A DNA stretch of 64,000 nucleotides, taken from Cyanobacteria bacterium FACHB-502 (GTDB lineage Bacteria; Cyanobacteriota; Cyanobacteriia; Elainellales; Elainellaceae). Of this stretch, positions 16,942 to 28,070 are shown in pieces. The DNA lies in assembly GCA_014695325.1 (NCBI GenBank), contig JACJNZ010000048.1:186001-250000 (forward strand), read 5' to 3'. The translations under genes and the position numbers were made by a program. The notes below the pieces were generated by a model. The model did not search any database, had not been told where the DNA came from, and saw nothing but the letters and a program-made list of their open reading frames with translations. The stretch's first letter is position 1. Each line of letters opens with the position of its first letter.

Positions 16942-18855
16942 CTACAGCCTAGGCTGCACAAATACGCCAATTCCGTTGTGGACCCGGGCAGCAGTGCTGG
17001 CAGGACGATCGATTAACTGACCTCCAAGATAAAGGGACGTTGAGCTACCTCCGTCTAAATTGAGGGCGTTCATTGCGCCAAGCTGCTGTGTGATCTGTGC
17101 AGTTTCTGCAAGGGTTGGACCCGCGCCCCCAATGCGGTTATGCACGGTGATGAGCATGAGTTTACCTGCCCCAGTCGTTGCAATCACGCTTCGAGAAGCA
17201 GCCTGCTGAATAAAGGCGGTTGAAAACTGCTCTGCTGTTGGATTCAGCACAATTTGCCCATCAAGCATGAGGACTGGACCACCCCCCAAAATTTGGCTGT
17301 AGCGGCTAAAGTTATCCGGCTGGACTGCCATCTCGATCTGGACAGAAGTTCCAGCTCTAAGGGCTTCCGAGGCAGTTCTATCCGATCGCACGACGAGCAA
17401 GTAACCGTCTGAAGGAATAGAAACCGGCGTTTGTCCGGCAAGACCCATTTGCTGCTGCCGCACGACTTGATTATTCTGCACCGTCATAACCACTTCGTTA
17501 TTGAGGATTGGCGTATAGCTGGCTCCCCACTCTCGCGTATATCGGGCTGTGCCTGCATTGACAAAGCCACTGTTGAGCGATCGCAGCGTGATTCGATTGC
17601 CGTTGCCAGCAAGGAGGGTTTCCTGAATGCTGAGCTGTGCGATCGTGACATTGCCGTTTTCATCCCAGCCGATCGCGCCCCGATTCAGGATTGGACCCGA
17701 CATCCAGCGCCCGTCTCGTCGAATTGCGCCCAAAGGCAATTGATTATTGCGGTTAAAAAATCCACCGTTAATAGCTGCGGCTGCCTGCGATCGCTGAGCC
17801 GTTGTCACCAAAGGCTGGGTGCCCTTCATGTCTGGATTGCCCCAGATTGGCTTGAGCTGCACTTCTGAACTGCGGGGATCAATTTCTAGCGCAACCACCG
17901 GAAAGCGATCGCCGCCCAAATTGACATACTGCTGAGCCCAGCGCATTCCCGGCGACCAGGCAATACTCTGCTCTTGCAGCGCATCGGCACGGATGTCAAC
18001 CAGAATCCGGTTGGGATTATTCAGCGACCAGACCCTTGGACGGGCAGCATCAGCAAACCGGAGGCGGATCACGGTGCGATCGCCGCTGCTTGCCACATTC
18101 AATCCTCGGATATAGCTGCCCGGTCGCCCTGAAAACCCCCGCAGCAAGGCAGGCGCGATCGGGGCATCGAGAGTAATGACGGCTGCATTGCCTTCTTCGC
18201 TGATTTGCCAGGGCGTTGCCCGATCGAGATCAATCACAATGCGATCGCCCCAGGACTGCCGCCCCTGCCGGACAGACAAAATTTTTGCGGGCGGGGTGTT
18301 GATTTGCAGATTTGCCCCTGATATCTGCATCTCCCAGCCAAACTGTTGCGCCAGAGTCGAGATATTGAGATAGCGATATTGCTCGGTCAGCCAAGTGCTT
18401 AGCTTGAGCGGAGCCTGTGTGCCATCGGCAGTATTAGAAAACCACTCGATCGGCTGCTGAGTTTCGTCGTTGCTGCTCAGAAGATTGACGCCGAACCTGC
18501 GGGCTAAGGCAGCATCGCTGATGCCAATTTGCTGCTGTCGCTGGCTCCAAATCGCGTCGAGCGGACGACCATTGAGCGTGATCTGCCCGCCTTGACGAGT
18601 GAGCGGAACTGGAATGGTTGCCTGCGCCAGGGTGGGAACCCAGGCAGGACTGAGAAACGCTTTTTGAGGAATGGGCTGCTCAAAGGTATTAGCAATGACG
18701 CGCTGCCTTGTGAGGGCCAGGGACAGAGCAACGACCAGCAGGGGAGCGGTTAAAATCCAATGAACCCGCTTCAGGCTGAAGGTCTGAGGAACGTAGGTCA
18801 ATCGGCGTTGATGATACCGACGACGGCGATGGGTGCGAATTCTAGGGTTAGTCAC
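16942..18855 (-). CDS. Secreted phosphodiester glycosidase (NAGPA/DUF2233) family protein with AMIN-like N-terminus
   Basis: 637 residues. A basic N-terminus (RTHRRRRYHQRR) precedes one membrane segment (WILTAPLLVVALSLAL), so it is probably anchored or exported. The middle (about 90-300) contains copper-amine-oxidase-like and AMIN-like stretches (GQITLNGRPLDAIW, GSYIRGLNVASSGDRTVIRL). The C-terminal NAGPA domain (about 340-635) has AAINGGFFNRNNQLPLGA and NALNLDGGSSTSLYL, the catalytic-domain motifs shared with the mammalian uncovering enzyme. It probably acts on a cell-wall glycan; the substrate is unknown. Confidence 0.85.
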   Translation of the reverse strand: MTNPRIRTHRRRRYHQRRLTYVPQTFSLKRVHWILTAPLLVVALSLALTRQRVIANTFEQPIPQKAFLSPAWVPTLAQATIPVPLTRQGGQITLNGRPLDAIWSQRQQQIGISDAALARRFGVNLLSSNDETQQPIEWFSNTADGTQAPLKLSTWLTEQYRYLNISTLAQQFGWEMQISGANLQINTPPAKILSVRQGRQSWGDRIVIDLDRATPWQISEEGNAAVITLDAPIAPALLRGFSGRPGSYIRGLNVASSGDRTVIRLRFADAARPRVWSLNNPNRILVDIRADALQEQSIAWSPGMRWAQQYVNLGGDRFPVVALEIDPRSSEVQLKPIWGNPDMKGTQPLVTTAQRSQAAAAINGGFFNRNNQLPLGAIRRDGRWMSGPILNRGAIGWDENGNVTIAQLSIQETLLAGNGNRITLRSLNSGFVNAGTARYTREWGASYTPILNNEVVMTVQNNQVVRQQQMGLAGQTPVSIPSDGYLLVVRSDRTASEALRAGTSVQIEMAVQPDNFSRYSQILGGGPVLMLDGQIVLNPTAEQFSTAFIQQAASRSVIATTGAGKLMLITVHNRIGGAGPTLAETAQITQQLGAMNALNLDGGSSTSLYLGGQLIDRPASTAARVHNGIGVFVQPRL

Positions 18856-19585
18856 GGTGTGGGGAGAGAAAAAGAAGCAACCAGAAAACTGCTGCTGTTC
18901 AGCATAGTTTCTTTCCTTTTAGAATTCCGTCGATTGTTTCAAGTTGCCGCCAGACCGTTACAAATTGTTGTTAACTTGTTATCTACCGTTTTGTCTTTGA
19001 ATTTTCTACCTTTCCAGTGAAATTATGTTTCCTGCCGATCGCTTCAGATGTCAGCTAATCCTGAAAATTGGGCGCGATTGCCCCTAGGAACGTAAAGTTC
19101 GCTTCATAATAAAGAAAGAAGCATGATCAAGCTTGCGGAGACGATCGCCTCAATCAGTGGGATAAACCCGACAGGGTAAACCACTGGCATACCAGAACTG
19201 CAACCCTTAAATAGACTCAACTGAGGTGAGGGATTGTCAAGGACATTGAGTTTTTATAAGATCTTCACTCTGTCTAAAATTTCTGCATTGCCAGCCTCTG
19301 GCGCAAATTGGTGATTTTTGCCTCAGCTCCGAAATTGGGTCGAAGGGCGATGACCTTTGTGAGTGTTTGAGCGGAGTCATTAGAAGCAGTGGCGACAGTA
19401 CAGCTTGGCAGTCTCTCATGGCTGCGCCTGCATAGAGAAACCAGGGGAAAGAATCGCGGAAAATTTATATCAGGAACGAATCAGAAATGGTGCGGCTGTC
19501 GTTACCCAGCACCCTCAGGGGATGAATTGAATCAGCGGGCAAGTTCAGTGGGCAAGTCTAATCACCTCATGGGAGTAGTTCAAGC
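18856..19585. other. Long leader/spacer upstream of gltS
   Basis: 730 bases between divergent genes. The hairpin at 19155-19186 is the only clear structure. I looked for NtcA-type GTA-N8-TAC boxes and saw none. Confidence 0.4.
19155..19186. other. Nested hairpin in the gltS upstream region
   Basis: CAGTGG (19155-19160) pairs with CCACTG (19181-19186). Inside it ACCC (19066+100, i.e. 19166-19169) pairs with GGGT (19174-19177) over a GACA loop. No T-run follows, so it is not a terminator. It could be an RNA element or a protein-binding site. Confidence 0.3.
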
Positions 19586-22500
19586 GTGAATCAGGATCGT
19601 CAAAATCAACAGGGAATCAATATGGGTTATGCAGGGCAGCGTTGGCTAGTTGAGGAGCGGGATGCTTGCGGAGTGGGCTTTATTGCCGATCAGCAGGGGC
19701 GCAAAAGTCATGAGCTAGTGCAAAAAGCACTTGCCGCTGCAACCTGTTTAGAGCATCGGGGTGGCTGTAGCGCAGACCAGGATTCGGGAGACGGCGCAGG
19801 GGTAATGACGGCAGTTCCCTGGGAGTTGTTGCGCGATTGGCTTTCGGCACAGGGCATTCAGGCGGCTGACACGGCTACTTTGGGCGTGGGTATGGTGTTT
19901 TTGCCCCAAGATAGCTCGATCGCCTCAATGGTGCGCGAGATAGCTAACGGCGTAATTCAGGCGGCAGGGCTGAAGGTGCTGGGCTGGCGCGAAGTCCCGG
20001 TAAAGCCTGCGGTATTGGGCATTCAGGCACGGGAAAACCAGCCGCAGATCGAGCAGGTGATTGTCCAGTCTGATTCCCTTCGGGGCGATGATCTGGAGCG
20101 ACGACTCTATCTGACCCGCAAGCAAATTCAGCAAGCTGTTGAAGATGCCGCCGCGCAGGAGCCCAAATTGAACGAGCTGTATATTTGCTCTTTCTCGAAC
20201 CGCACAATTGTTTATAAAGGCATGGTGCGATCGGTGGTACTGGGCGAGTTTTATCAGGATTTCCAGAATCCGCTCTATCAGAGTGTGTTTGCGGTGTATC
20301 ACCGTCGCTTCAGCACAAACACGATGCCCAAATGGCACTTGGCACAGCCGATGCGTTTGTTGGGTCACAACGGCGAAATTAATACGCTGCTGGGCAATAT
20401 CAACTGGATGATGGCGCGAGAGCCGGGCTTGTCGCATCCGGTGTGGGGCGATCGATTTGCTGACCTGATGCCCGTGGTCAATCCCGAAAACAGCGACTCT
20501 GCCAACCTGGATAATGTGATGGAGCTGCTGGTTCAGTCGGGGCGACAGCCGCTTGAAGCCGTGATGATCATGGTTCCAGAGGCGTATCAAAATCAGCCTG
20601 ACCTGGCAAATTATCCCGAAATTACTGATTTCTACGACTACTACAGTGGACTTCAGGAACCCTGGGACGGTCCCGCGCTGCTGGTGTTTAGCGACGGCAA
20701 GATTGTGGGTGCAACGCTCGATCGCAACGGTCTCCGTCCGGCACGCTATAGCATCACCAAAGACGGCTACATTGTGGTGGCATCGGAAGCAGGCGTGACC
20801 GATCTGCCCGAATCTGAGATTCTGGAGAAGGGACGGCTCGGTCCGGGACAGGCGATCGCCTTCAACCTGGAAACGAATGAAGTTCTGAAGAACTGGGAAC
20901 TCAAGCAGCAAATCGCCCAGCAACAGCCCTACCGACAATGGCTTCAGCAATATCGCTGTGAGCTGACCCTACAGGAATTCCCCGATGCGCGTCAGCTCGA
21001 AGCACCCGCCCTGCTGCGTCGCCAGACTGCCTTTGGCTACACCACGGAAGACGTGGAGATGATCATCCAGGAAATGGCATCTCAGGGCAAAGAGCCGACC
21101 TTCTGCATGGGTGACGATATTCCGCTGGCAGTGCTGTCGAGTAAGCCTCACCTGCTGTATGACTATTTCAAGCAGCGGTTTGCCCAGGTGACAAATCCGC
21201 CGATCGACCCCCTGCGGGAAAGCCTAGTGATGTCGCTGGGAATGTCGCTGGGTGAGCGGGGCAACTTGCTGGAGGCGAAGCCAGAGTTTGCGCGGCTGCT
21301 GAAGCTGGAATCTCCGGTGCTCAACGATGGCGACCTGGAGCAGATTCGTCAGTCGGGCTTAGAGACGGCGACCCTGTCTACTCTCTTTAAAGTGGCAGAT
21401 GGTCCTGATGGACTTCAGCGGGCAGTGACACAGCTCTGTCAGGAAGCGACGGCTGCGGTGCGATCGGGTAAGCAAATTTTGATTCTCAGCGATCGATCGG
21501 GCGAGGGTGATCTAAGTCAAGAATACAGCTATATCCCGCCGATGCTGGCAGTAGGCGCGGTTCACCATCACCTGATTCGTCAGGGACTGCGGATGAAAGC
21601 CTCGCTGATTGTAGATACGGCACAGTGCTGGAGCACACATCACTTTGGCTGCTTGATTGGCTACGGAGCCAGTGCGATTTGTCCATACCTTGCCTGGGAA
21701 ACGGTGCGCCACTGGTGGTTTGATGCTAAGACCCAGAAGCAGATGGAAACGGGCAAACTCTCGGCGATCAGCATTACGGGCGCACAGTATAACTACCGCA
21801 AGGCGGTCGAGGCAGGTCTGCTCAAGATCCTCTCGAAGATGGGAATTTCGTTGCTGTCAAGCTATCAGGGGGCGCAAATCTTTGAGGCGATCGGCATTGG
21901 CGACGATCTGCTGCACCTGGCATTTGAGGGAACTGCGTCTCGCGTGGGTGGCATCAGCATTCGTGAGTTGGCACAGGAAATCATTGCTGTTCACAGCCGC
22001 GCCTTCCCCGAACTGACGACGAAGAAGCTGGAGAACTTTGGTTTCTTCAACTACAAACCGGGCGGCGAGTACCACATGAACAGCCCGGAAATGGCAAAGT
22101 ACCTGCACAAAGCGGTGGGCGACAAGAGCTACGACCACTACGAGCTGTACAAGAAATACCTGTCGGAGCGTCCGGTGACGGCTCTGCGCGACTTGCTAGA
22201 TTTCAAAGGCGATCGTCCCTCTGTCCCGCTCGAAGAAGTGGAGCCTGTGGAAGAAATCGTCAAGCGATTCTGTACGGGGGCAATGTCGCTTGGATCGCTG
22301 TCGCGGGAGGCGCATGAGACTTTGGCGATCGCGATGAACCGCCTGGGCGGCAAGTCGAACTCTGGCGAAGGTGGCGAAGATCCGGTGCGCTTCAAGGTTC
22401 TGAACGATGTGGATGAAAACGGCAAATCGGCTGCGTTCTCCCATCTGAAAGGCTTACGCAATGGTGATACGGCAAGTTCAGCAATCAAGCAGGTGGCATC

Positions 22501-24217
22501 GGGTCGTTTTGGGGTGACTCCTGAATACCTGATGAGTGGCAGACAGCTCGAAATCAAAATGGCGCAGGGTGCAAAACCGGGTGAAGGCGGACAGTTGCCC
22601 GGTAAGAAGGTCAGCTCTTACATTGCGATGCTGCGTCGATCGAAGCCCGGAGTGACGCTGATTTCCCCGCCGCCTCACCACGACATTTACTCGATCGAGG
22701 ATTTGTCCCAGCTCATCTTTGACCTGCACCAGATTAATCCGGCAGCCCAAGTATCAGTGAAGCTGGTGGCAGAAGTGGGCATTGGCACGATCGCTGCGGG
22801 TGTGGCAAAGGCAAATGCCGACATCATCCAAATTTCCGGTCACGATGGCGGCACGGGCGCATCACCTCTCAGCTCGATTAAACACGCAGGCGTCCCGTGG
22901 GAACTGGGCTTAACCGAAGTGCATCGGGTGCTGATCGAAAACCGATTGCGCGATCGCGTCCTACTACGGGCAGATGGCGGCATCAAAACAGGTTGGGATG
23001 TACTAATGGCGGCATTAATGGGCGCAGAGGAATACGGCTTCGGCTCGATTTCGATGATTGCTGAGGGCTGCATCATGGCGCGGATCTGCCATACCAACAA
23101 CTGTCCGGTTGGCGTGGCAACCCAACAAGAAAAGCTGCGTCAGCGGTTCACCGGCATGCCAGAGCACGTCGTTAATTTCTTCTACTTCGTGGCAGAGGAA
23201 GTTCGATCGCTCTTAGCACGGCTGGGCTACCGATCGCTGAAAGACGTGATTGGACGGGCAGACCTGCTGAAGGTGCGGGAAGATGCCAGCCTCACCAAGA
23301 CTCAGGCGATCAATCTCGACTGCCTGACCCACCTGCCGGACACACGCACCGATCGAAGCTGGCTAGAGCATGAAACGGTTCACAGCAACGGCGCAGTGCT
23401 GGATGACGAAATCCTGGCAGATGCCGAAATTCAGCAAGCGATCGCGACTCACGGCACGATCAGCAAGGCTTACCGGGTGGTCAACACCAATCGATCGCTG
23501 GGCGCACGAATTTCGGGAGCGATCGCGAAGCAGTATGGCGACACGGGCTTTAGCGGTCAGATCACGCTCAACTTCACGGGCAGCGTCGGTCAGAGCTTTG
23601 GTGCGTTTAACCTGGCGGGTCTGACGCTCAACCTGGAAGGCGAAGCAAATGACTACGTGGGCAAAGGCATGAACGGCGGCGAAATTGCCATCCGACCCTT
23701 TGCAGACGCAACCTATGCTCCTTCCCAAAATGTGATTGTCGGCAATACCTGTCTTTACGGCGCAACGGGCGGTAAGCTCTTTGCTAACGGACAGGCAGGC
23801 GAACGCTTTGCCGTGCGGAATTCGCTGGCGCAGGCAGTCATCGAAGGAGCCGGAGACCACTGCTGCGAGTATATGACGGGCGGTGTTGTCGTTGTTCTAG
23901 GTCGCGTCGGACGCAACGTGGGCGCAGGCATGACGGGCGGTTTAGCCTACTTCTTCGATGAAGATGGCAGCTTCCCTACCAAGGTCAACCCGGAAATCGT
24001 TAAAGTTCAGCGCGTTGTCACCCCCGCAGGCGAACAGCAGCTCAAAGACCTGATCCAGGCTCACGCCGATCGCACAGGTAGCCCCAAGGCAAAGGAAATC
24101 CTGGAAAACTGGTCAGAGGCTCTGCCGAAGTTCTGGCAGGTGGTGCCGCCGTCTGAAGCGGAAAGCTCGGAGGCAAATCCGAATGCTAGTGAAAAGGTGC
24201 TGGCTTCTGCTCAGTAA
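19586..24217 (+). CDS. gltS: Ferredoxin-dependent glutamate synthase large subunit
   Basis: 1543 residues. The enzyme makes two glutamates from glutamine and 2-oxoglutarate using reduced ferredoxin and is central to ammonium assimilation with glutamine synthetase. The N-terminal amidotransferase nucleophile is the Cys of ERDACGVGF. The central and FMN-binding synthase domains cover about 480-1200 ([25 protein letters not shown]). The 3Fe-4S cysteines are in [16 protein letters not shown]. The C-terminal GXGXG beta-helix covers about 1270-1510. GTG 19586 gives the longest frame; ATG 19622 (MGYAGQRW) is equally plausible. It lacks an adjacent NADPH small subunit, consistent with the ferredoxin type. 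Confidence 0.97.
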   Translation: MNQDRQNQQGINMGYAGQRWLVEERDACGVGFIADQQGRKSHELVQKALAAATCLEHRGGCSADQDSGDGAGVMTAVPWELLRDWLSAQGIQAADTATLGVGMVFLPQDSSIASMVREIANGVIQAAGLKVLGWREVPVKPAVLGIQARENQPQIEQVIVQSDSLRGDDLERRLYLTRKQIQQAVEDAAAQEPKLNELYICSFSNRTIVYKGMVRSVVLGEFYQDFQNPLYQSVFAVYHRRFSTNTMPKWHLAQPMRLLGHNGEINTLLGNINWMMAREPGLSHPVWGDRFADLMPVVNPENSDSANLDNVMELLVQSGRQPLEAVMIMVPEAYQNQPDLANYPEITDFYDYYSGLQEPWDGPALLVFSDGKIVGATLDRNGLRPARYSITKDGYIVVASEAGVTDLPESEILEKGRLGPGQAIAFNLETNEVLKNWELKQQIAQQQPYRQWLQQYRCELTLQEFPDARQLEAPALLRRQTAFGYTTEDVEMIIQEMASQGKEPTFCMGDDIPLAVLSSKPHLLYDYFKQRFAQVTNPPIDPLRESLVMSLGMSLGERGNLLEAKPEFARLLKLESPVLNDGDLEQIRQSGLETATLSTLFKVADGPDGLQRAVTQLCQEATAAVRSGKQILILSDRSGEGDLSQEYSYIPPMLAVGAVHHHLIRQGLRMKASLIVDTAQCWSTHHFGCLIGYGASAICPYLAWETVRHWWFDAKTQKQMETGKLSAISITGAQYNYRKAVEAGLLKILSKMGISLLSSYQGAQIFEAIGIGDDLLHLAFEGTASRVGGISIRELAQEIIAVHSRAFPELTTKKLENFGFFNYKPGGEYHMNSPEMAKYLHKAVGDKSYDHYELYKKYLSERPVTALRDLLDFKGDRPSVPLEEVEPVEEIVKRFCTGAMSLGSLSREAHETLAIAMNRLGGKSNSGEGGEDPVRFKVLNDVDENGKSAAFSHLKGLRNGDTASSAIKQVASGRFGVTPEYLMSGRQLEIKMAQGAKPGEGGQLPGKKVSSYIAMLRRSKPGVTLISPPPHHDIYSIEDLSQLIFDLHQINPAAQVSVKLVAEVGIGTIAAGVAKANADIIQISGHDGGTGASPLSSIKHAGVPWELGLTEVHRVLIENRLRDRVLLRADGGIKTGWDVLMAALMGAEEYGFGSISMIAEGCIMARICHTNNCPVGVATQQEKLRQRFTGMPEHVVNFFYFVAEEVRSLLARLGYRSLKDVIGRADLLKVREDASLTKTQAINLDCLTHLPDTRTDRSWLEHETVHSNGAVLDDEILADAEIQQAIATHGTISKAYRVVNTNRSLGARISGAIAKQYGDTGFSGQITLNFTGSVGQSFGAFNLAGLTLNLEGEANDYVGKGMNGGEIAIRPFADATYAPSQNVIVGNTCLYGATGGKLFANGQAGERFAVRNSLAQAVIEGAGDHCCEYMTGGVVVVLGRVGRNVGAGMTGGLAYFFDEDGSFPTKVNPEIVKVQRVVTPAGEQQLKDLIQAHADRTGSPKAKEILENWSEALPKFWQVVPPSEAESSEANPNASEKVLASAQ

Positions 24218-24261
24218 TTAAGGCGATCGTCTGAATCGATCTATCTAATTGAGTTTCATCA

Positions 24262-24291
24262 CTGTTCCTGGTTCGCCGGGAGCAGTTTTTT
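24262..24291 (+). terminator. Intrinsic terminator after gltS
   Basis: A 10-bp stem CTGTTCCTGG/CCGGGAGCAG (two G:T pairs) closed by a TTCG tetraloop is followed by T6. It lies 45 nt after the gltS stop. Confidence 0.88.
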
Positions 24292-24428
24292 GTTGTCGAT
24301 TTTTGGTTGTCATTTGTTGCAAGTTAATTACAAAAAGTCTCGTAACAAGGGATTACCCTTGAGGGTCCTGCTGAGGCACGATTGGGTGACTTAGATTGAG
24401 GGCACAGTATTTCTAATCCAAAGTTTTT

Positions 24429-26138
24429 ATGGATAGTAATTCTTTGCCGAAACCTCGTCTATCGATCCGAGAATTGATTGAATTAAACCAGCTACGCGAT
24501 TTCGAGCAATTGCCAGTTTACATCGATTTCGAAAAGTACTTGCCGCTGCTTAAGCAGCGCATCTCAATCCTCATCGTGACTGATGGGATCACCTTCGGCG
24601 ATGCGGATTTTGGCTTAAGCATGATGATTGCTGCACTCGAAGAAAACTTCTCTTCGAGTGTTTATTTCTCTGTAAAGAAGGCAACACGAACAGGTAGTTT
24701 CTCATTTAATCCCAATCCATCTGTTGGGGAACCTCACTACACAGGTTTTCGATTTAATAGCACTCAAGACGGCAATCTAGTTATCGATCAATTTCAGCAA
24801 ATTTGGTGCTTTGGGCTGCAGCCCGGTAATGGCGCTTTTATCGATACCGAAGTAACCTCGCATCCGCTATATGCTCAAGATGCAGAGTTAGCCGAATTGG
24901 CGCGCTGGATGAATGAACGCCAGGGCGGTGTTTTCGCAACAGGTGACCATGCCCATTTGGGTGCGAGTATGTGTCACCGGATTCCGCGAGTCCGGACGAT
25001 GCGTAAGTGGTTGATAGCTGACAATCCACCCACGTTTGAAGGCTACGATCGCTTCGATACAAATCGACCTCGCAATCCTGGAGACACCAACATTCCAGGC
25101 GAGAATCAAGCCGATGCAACGCCACAGCCGATCGAATGGATTCCAGAGTACTCAAAACGAACTGGTGCTTTCACAATTCAAAAAGAACCTCATCCAATCC
25201 TGTGTGCGGGTAGCCTGGGACCAATCAATGTTTTCCCAGATCATCAGCACGAAGGGCAAGTCATTGAAGACAACCAGGTCGTTGTGACAGGCACGTTCAG
25301 CTTCTCTGCCGCAGATGGAACAGTGTACTCAGGCCCAGAGTATCCGCAAACAGGTGCAACTCAGACACGACCAAAAATCATTGCCCGTGCCCATACCCTA
25401 TCGGAGCCATCCTATACCTTTGATAAAGGACCAACCCCTGCACGCGATTTTGGCTTAGTGGGAGTTTACGATGGGTCTAAAGAAGGCGTGGGTCGCGTGG
25501 TTGTTGATTCCACCTGGCATCACCAGCTCAACATCAACCTGCGATCGCTTGCTGCCGATACCGCCTCAAGCAACTACGCCAAGATTAAAGCTTACTATCG
25601 CAACATTGGGTTATGGCTTGCAAATCGCAGCTCGCGCTATCAAGTCTTCCGCAATGCGGCTTGGAATAGCCTTTATACTTACCAAGCTTCGCAGGAACTC
25701 GCGTTTGAAGGGTCGGTGTTTGAAGTTGGGCAAAGATTCAAGGATATCTTGAAGCACGTACTGTCACCCTGCTTGGTGACGGAGTTCATCCTTGACTTCT
25801 TGCCGCCTGAATTAATCGAGCCGCTCCCCCTACCAATCGATCCAACTCCTTGCTTAACCTGTCCACCATTTGAATTGTTCGAAAGTGCAATTTTAGGTGA
25901 GGTTGTAGCATCAATGCATCCAGCCTTTGCTGAAGCAGAGCAAGTGCGAGCTAAAGAGTATCGAGCACAGTTTGAGCCTGATGTTCAAGCGATCGACAAG
26001 GCAATGGTTGTTGGTGTCCAGAAAGGATTAGAAACGATCACAAGTTTTTATTGCAGCCAGCTTGAAAAGGGTCGAGCAGTATTATCACTGCTTGAAAGAG
26101 TTCAGACGTTGGACGTGCTGAAAGAAGTATTAGTTTGA
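24429..26138 (+). CDS. Large uncharacterised protein with a possible class I amidotransferase/ThuA-like fold
   Basis: 569 residues, no signal peptide or membrane segment. The first 180 residues look like an alternating beta/alpha fold: strand SILIVTDGITFG, strand QIWCFGLQPG, and LARWMNERQGGVFATGDHAH ending in a Gly-Asp-His turn. Near residue 360 GVGRVVVDSTWHHQLNINL resembles the late strand plus His of ThuA-like and amidotransferase-like proteins. The last 110 residues are helical, after a Pro/Cys-rich linker (TPCLTCPP). I do not recognise a named family. It stands alone between two terminators, so context gives no function. Confidence 0.6.
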   Translation: MDSNSLPKPRLSIRELIELNQLRDFEQLPVYIDFEKYLPLLKQRISILIVTDGITFGDADFGLSMMIAALEENFSSSVYFSVKKATRTGSFSFNPNPSVGEPHYTGFRFNSTQDGNLVIDQFQQIWCFGLQPGNGAFIDTEVTSHPLYAQDAELAELARWMNERQGGVFATGDHAHLGASMCHRIPRVRTMRKWLIADNPPTFEGYDRFDTNRPRNPGDTNIPGENQADATPQPIEWIPEYSKRTGAFTIQKEPHPILCAGSLGPINVFPDHQHEGQVIEDNQVVVTGTFSFSAADGTVYSGPEYPQTGATQTRPKIIARAHTLSEPSYTFDKGPTPARDFGLVGVYDGSKEGVGRVVVDSTWHHQLNINLRSLAADTASSNYAKIKAYYRNIGLWLANRSSRYQVFRNAAWNSLYTYQASQELAFEGSVFEVGQRFKDILKHVLSPCLVTEFILDFLPPELIEPLPLPIDPTPCLTCPPFELFESAILGEVVASMHPAFAEAEQVRAKEYRAQFEPDVQAIDKAMVVGVQKGLETITSFYCSQLEKGRAVLSLLERVQTLDVLKEVLV

Positions 26139-26162
26139 GGTGTTTTCATCAAACTAGCCAGA

Positions 26163-26193
26163 GGTAGAGCTTCTTCGGGAGACTCTACCTTTC
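26163..26193 (+). terminator. Intrinsic terminator after the 569-residue protein gene
   Basis: AGGTAGAG/CTCTACCT (26163-26170 with 26184-26191), extended by CTTC/GGAG with a TTCG tetraloop and one bulged A, then TTT. It lies 25 nt after the stop. Confidence 0.75.
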
Positions 26194-26237
26194 ACTATAA
26201 TCACTGGTAGTTTGAACAACATGTCTTCTACTCAATC

Positions 26238-27074
26238 ATGACTTCAGGAACCCTTTATCGTCTGTCCGCCTTTACAACGACTCCTGATGGAGGCAATCCT
26301 GCGGGTGTTTGGGTTGGAGATACGCTTCCCGATCCTGAAACCATGCAGCGGATCGCCGCTGAGGTTGGTTTCTCGGAAACTGCCTTTGTCGCGCCTGCCG
26401 CCGGAGCCGATCGAACGGTTCGTTACTATAGCCCTGAAGCCGAAGTCTCGTTTTGTGGACACGCCACGATCGCCACTGGAGTCCTACTGGGCGAAAACGA
26501 CGGCAATGGAACCTATCGGTTAGAAACCTTGGTTGGAACAATACCTGTTACAGTGTCCCAGCGCGACGGTCATTATGAAGCGTCTCTGACTTCTGTTGAG
26601 CCTTGCTCTGCGCCTGCGTCTGATGCGCTCGTCAGCCAAGCTCTTGCTGCACTGAAATGGGCACCCGACGACCTCGACCGATCGATTCCTCCTGCAAGAG
26701 CCTACGCTGGGGCATGGCATTTAGTGCTTGCGGTTGCGGAGGCACAGCGTCTGGCAGAACTGAACTACGATTTCGAGGCACTCAAGGCACTCATGCTGCG
26801 GGAGGGTCTGACGACGCTACAACTTGTGTGGCGTGAGAGCGATACTGTCTTCCATGCTCGCAATCCTTTTCCAGTCGGGGGCGTGGTAGAAGATCCGGCA
26901 ACGGGGGCTGCGGCGGCTGCGCTCGGCGGGTATCTGCGATCGGCTCAACTCATCCCAGTGCCAGCTACACTCCTGATTCTTCAGGGAGCAGCGATGGGTC
27001 GCCCCAGTCAGCTTGGAGTAAAAATTCCGACCAGCGGCGGGATTGTGGTGACGGGTAAGGCGATTCGGATTTAG
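26238..27074 (+). CDS. PhzF-family isomerase-like protein
   Basis: 278 residues, the normal family length. The protein shows the two-lobed diaminopimelate-epimerase-like fold. NPAGVWVG and GFSETAFVAP contain the conserved Glu used as acid/base in PhzF, and VVEDPATGAAAAALGGYL is the C-terminal signature. No other phenazine genes are near, and most family members in cyanobacteria have no known substrate, so the phenazine name should not be carried over. It starts with ATG 45 nt after the upstream terminator. Confidence 0.88.
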   Translation: MTSGTLYRLSAFTTTPDGGNPAGVWVGDTLPDPETMQRIAAEVGFSETAFVAPAAGADRTVRYYSPEAEVSFCGHATIATGVLLGENDGNGTYRLETLVGTIPVTVSQRDGHYEASLTSVEPCSAPASDALVSQALAALKWAPDDLDRSIPPARAYAGAWHLVLAVAEAQRLAELNYDFEALKALMLREGLTTLQLVWRESDTVFHARNPFPVGGVVEDPATGAAAAALGGYLRSAQLIPVPATLLILQGAAMGRPSQLGVKIPTSGGIVVTGKAIRI

Positions 27075-27348
27075 CGGAAAGGGCACGATCGCCCGTTTTA
27101 GCGGAATTGGTGAAAGTCTGCTGCCGATCGTTCAAGCTGCCAAATGAGGCGCAGAAAATAATCTGCATCAGGTTGAAGAGAATCGAGTTTCATACGATTA
27201 GAGGAAGTAATAGCAAGCACGCCGTGCCTCGTAAACGCTACTGCACCTCATTTTTGCCGCTGATCAGCAAGACAAGCTCTGATTCCTTCCAATAGGCCGG
27301 AAAAATTGCACAAAGAGATTGACAAAACCTGAAAATGTAGGGCGATGT

Positions 27349-27783
27349 TTAGCCAACAGAATCTTCTTCTGGATCACCCGTCATATTAGGGCTGATCAGG
27401 GTAATGTCATATTCATCTGGTGGCACAGTTGTAATTGCATCGCGCTTTAGCAGGTGATAGATTGCCTGCACTCGCGGTCCAAAAATGACTCTATCTTCGT
27501 GCTGGAGGTTGTGTGCTTGCAGCTTGCGCCCATTGATCAGCAGTCCGTTTGCGCTGTATTGCCCTCTGAGATTGCCGTCTACAATTCGGTAATAGTAGCT
27601 GCCGTCTTCGTTGGGCTGCTGAATAAGCGTGGCGTGACGACGGGAGACGAACTGAGAAACCAGCCGAATATCGCACTTAGGGTCACGACCGATCGAATAG
27701 ATTGGCTGATCCAGGGTGTATTCACACCGTCCTTTGTCGTCTTCGATGATTAATAGATGGCTCTGATGCGGTGCTGAAGTCAT
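27349..27783 (-). CDS. FHA-domain protein
   Basis: 144 residues from ATG 27783 (MTSAPHQSHLLIIEDDKG); a further in-frame start at 27849 adds 22 residues unlike the family. The FHA phosphothreonine-binding domain spans about 8-115, with the invariant residues in YSIGRDPKCDIRL, SRRHATL and ANGLLINGRKL. The tail includes PPDEYDITLI, which might be a target for a Ser/Thr kinase; that is speculation. No kinase gene adjoins it. Confidence 0.85.
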   Translation of the reverse strand: MTSAPHQSHLLIIEDDKGRCEYTLDQPIYSIGRDPKCDIRLVSQFVSRRHATLIQQPNEDGSYYYRIVDGNLRGQYSANGLLINGRKLQAHNLQHEDRVIFGPRVQAIYHLLKRDAITTVPPDEYDITLISPNMTGDPEEDSVG

Positions 27784-28070
27784 TCGGCAGGAAGTAGTGC
27801 AACTGCGAAGGGTAGCCCAGAGATCCGGTGGTTGGATCTCACTGATCAATTCTAGACCCAGTCACTCCAGGGAACTTTAGACCAAGTTAGGAAGAGGCAT
27901 CGAGTGCCAATTGGCTTACCCATCATCTTGGCTTACCCATCATCCTATCAGGCAGAGCGACTGCCGATCCGTTGCTTTATCTTAGCCGCTTGCGATCCTT
28001 CTGAAGGATAGAAAACCGTCGATCGAAAACTACGAAAGTCTAGTTTAAATTTAGTTAAAGTTTAATGGAG

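Noticed and set aside
16529-17020. 163-codon plus-strand frame
   Set aside because: It overlaps the 3' end of the glycosidase gene on the other strand and looks like random composition.
19925-20950. 341-codon open frame on the minus strand inside gltS
   Set aside because: It lies fully within a well-supported gene and has no domain; its length reflects codon bias of the sense strand.
26238-27074. PhzF protein as part of a phenazine cluster
   Set aside because: No other phz-like genes are nearby; the family is broad.
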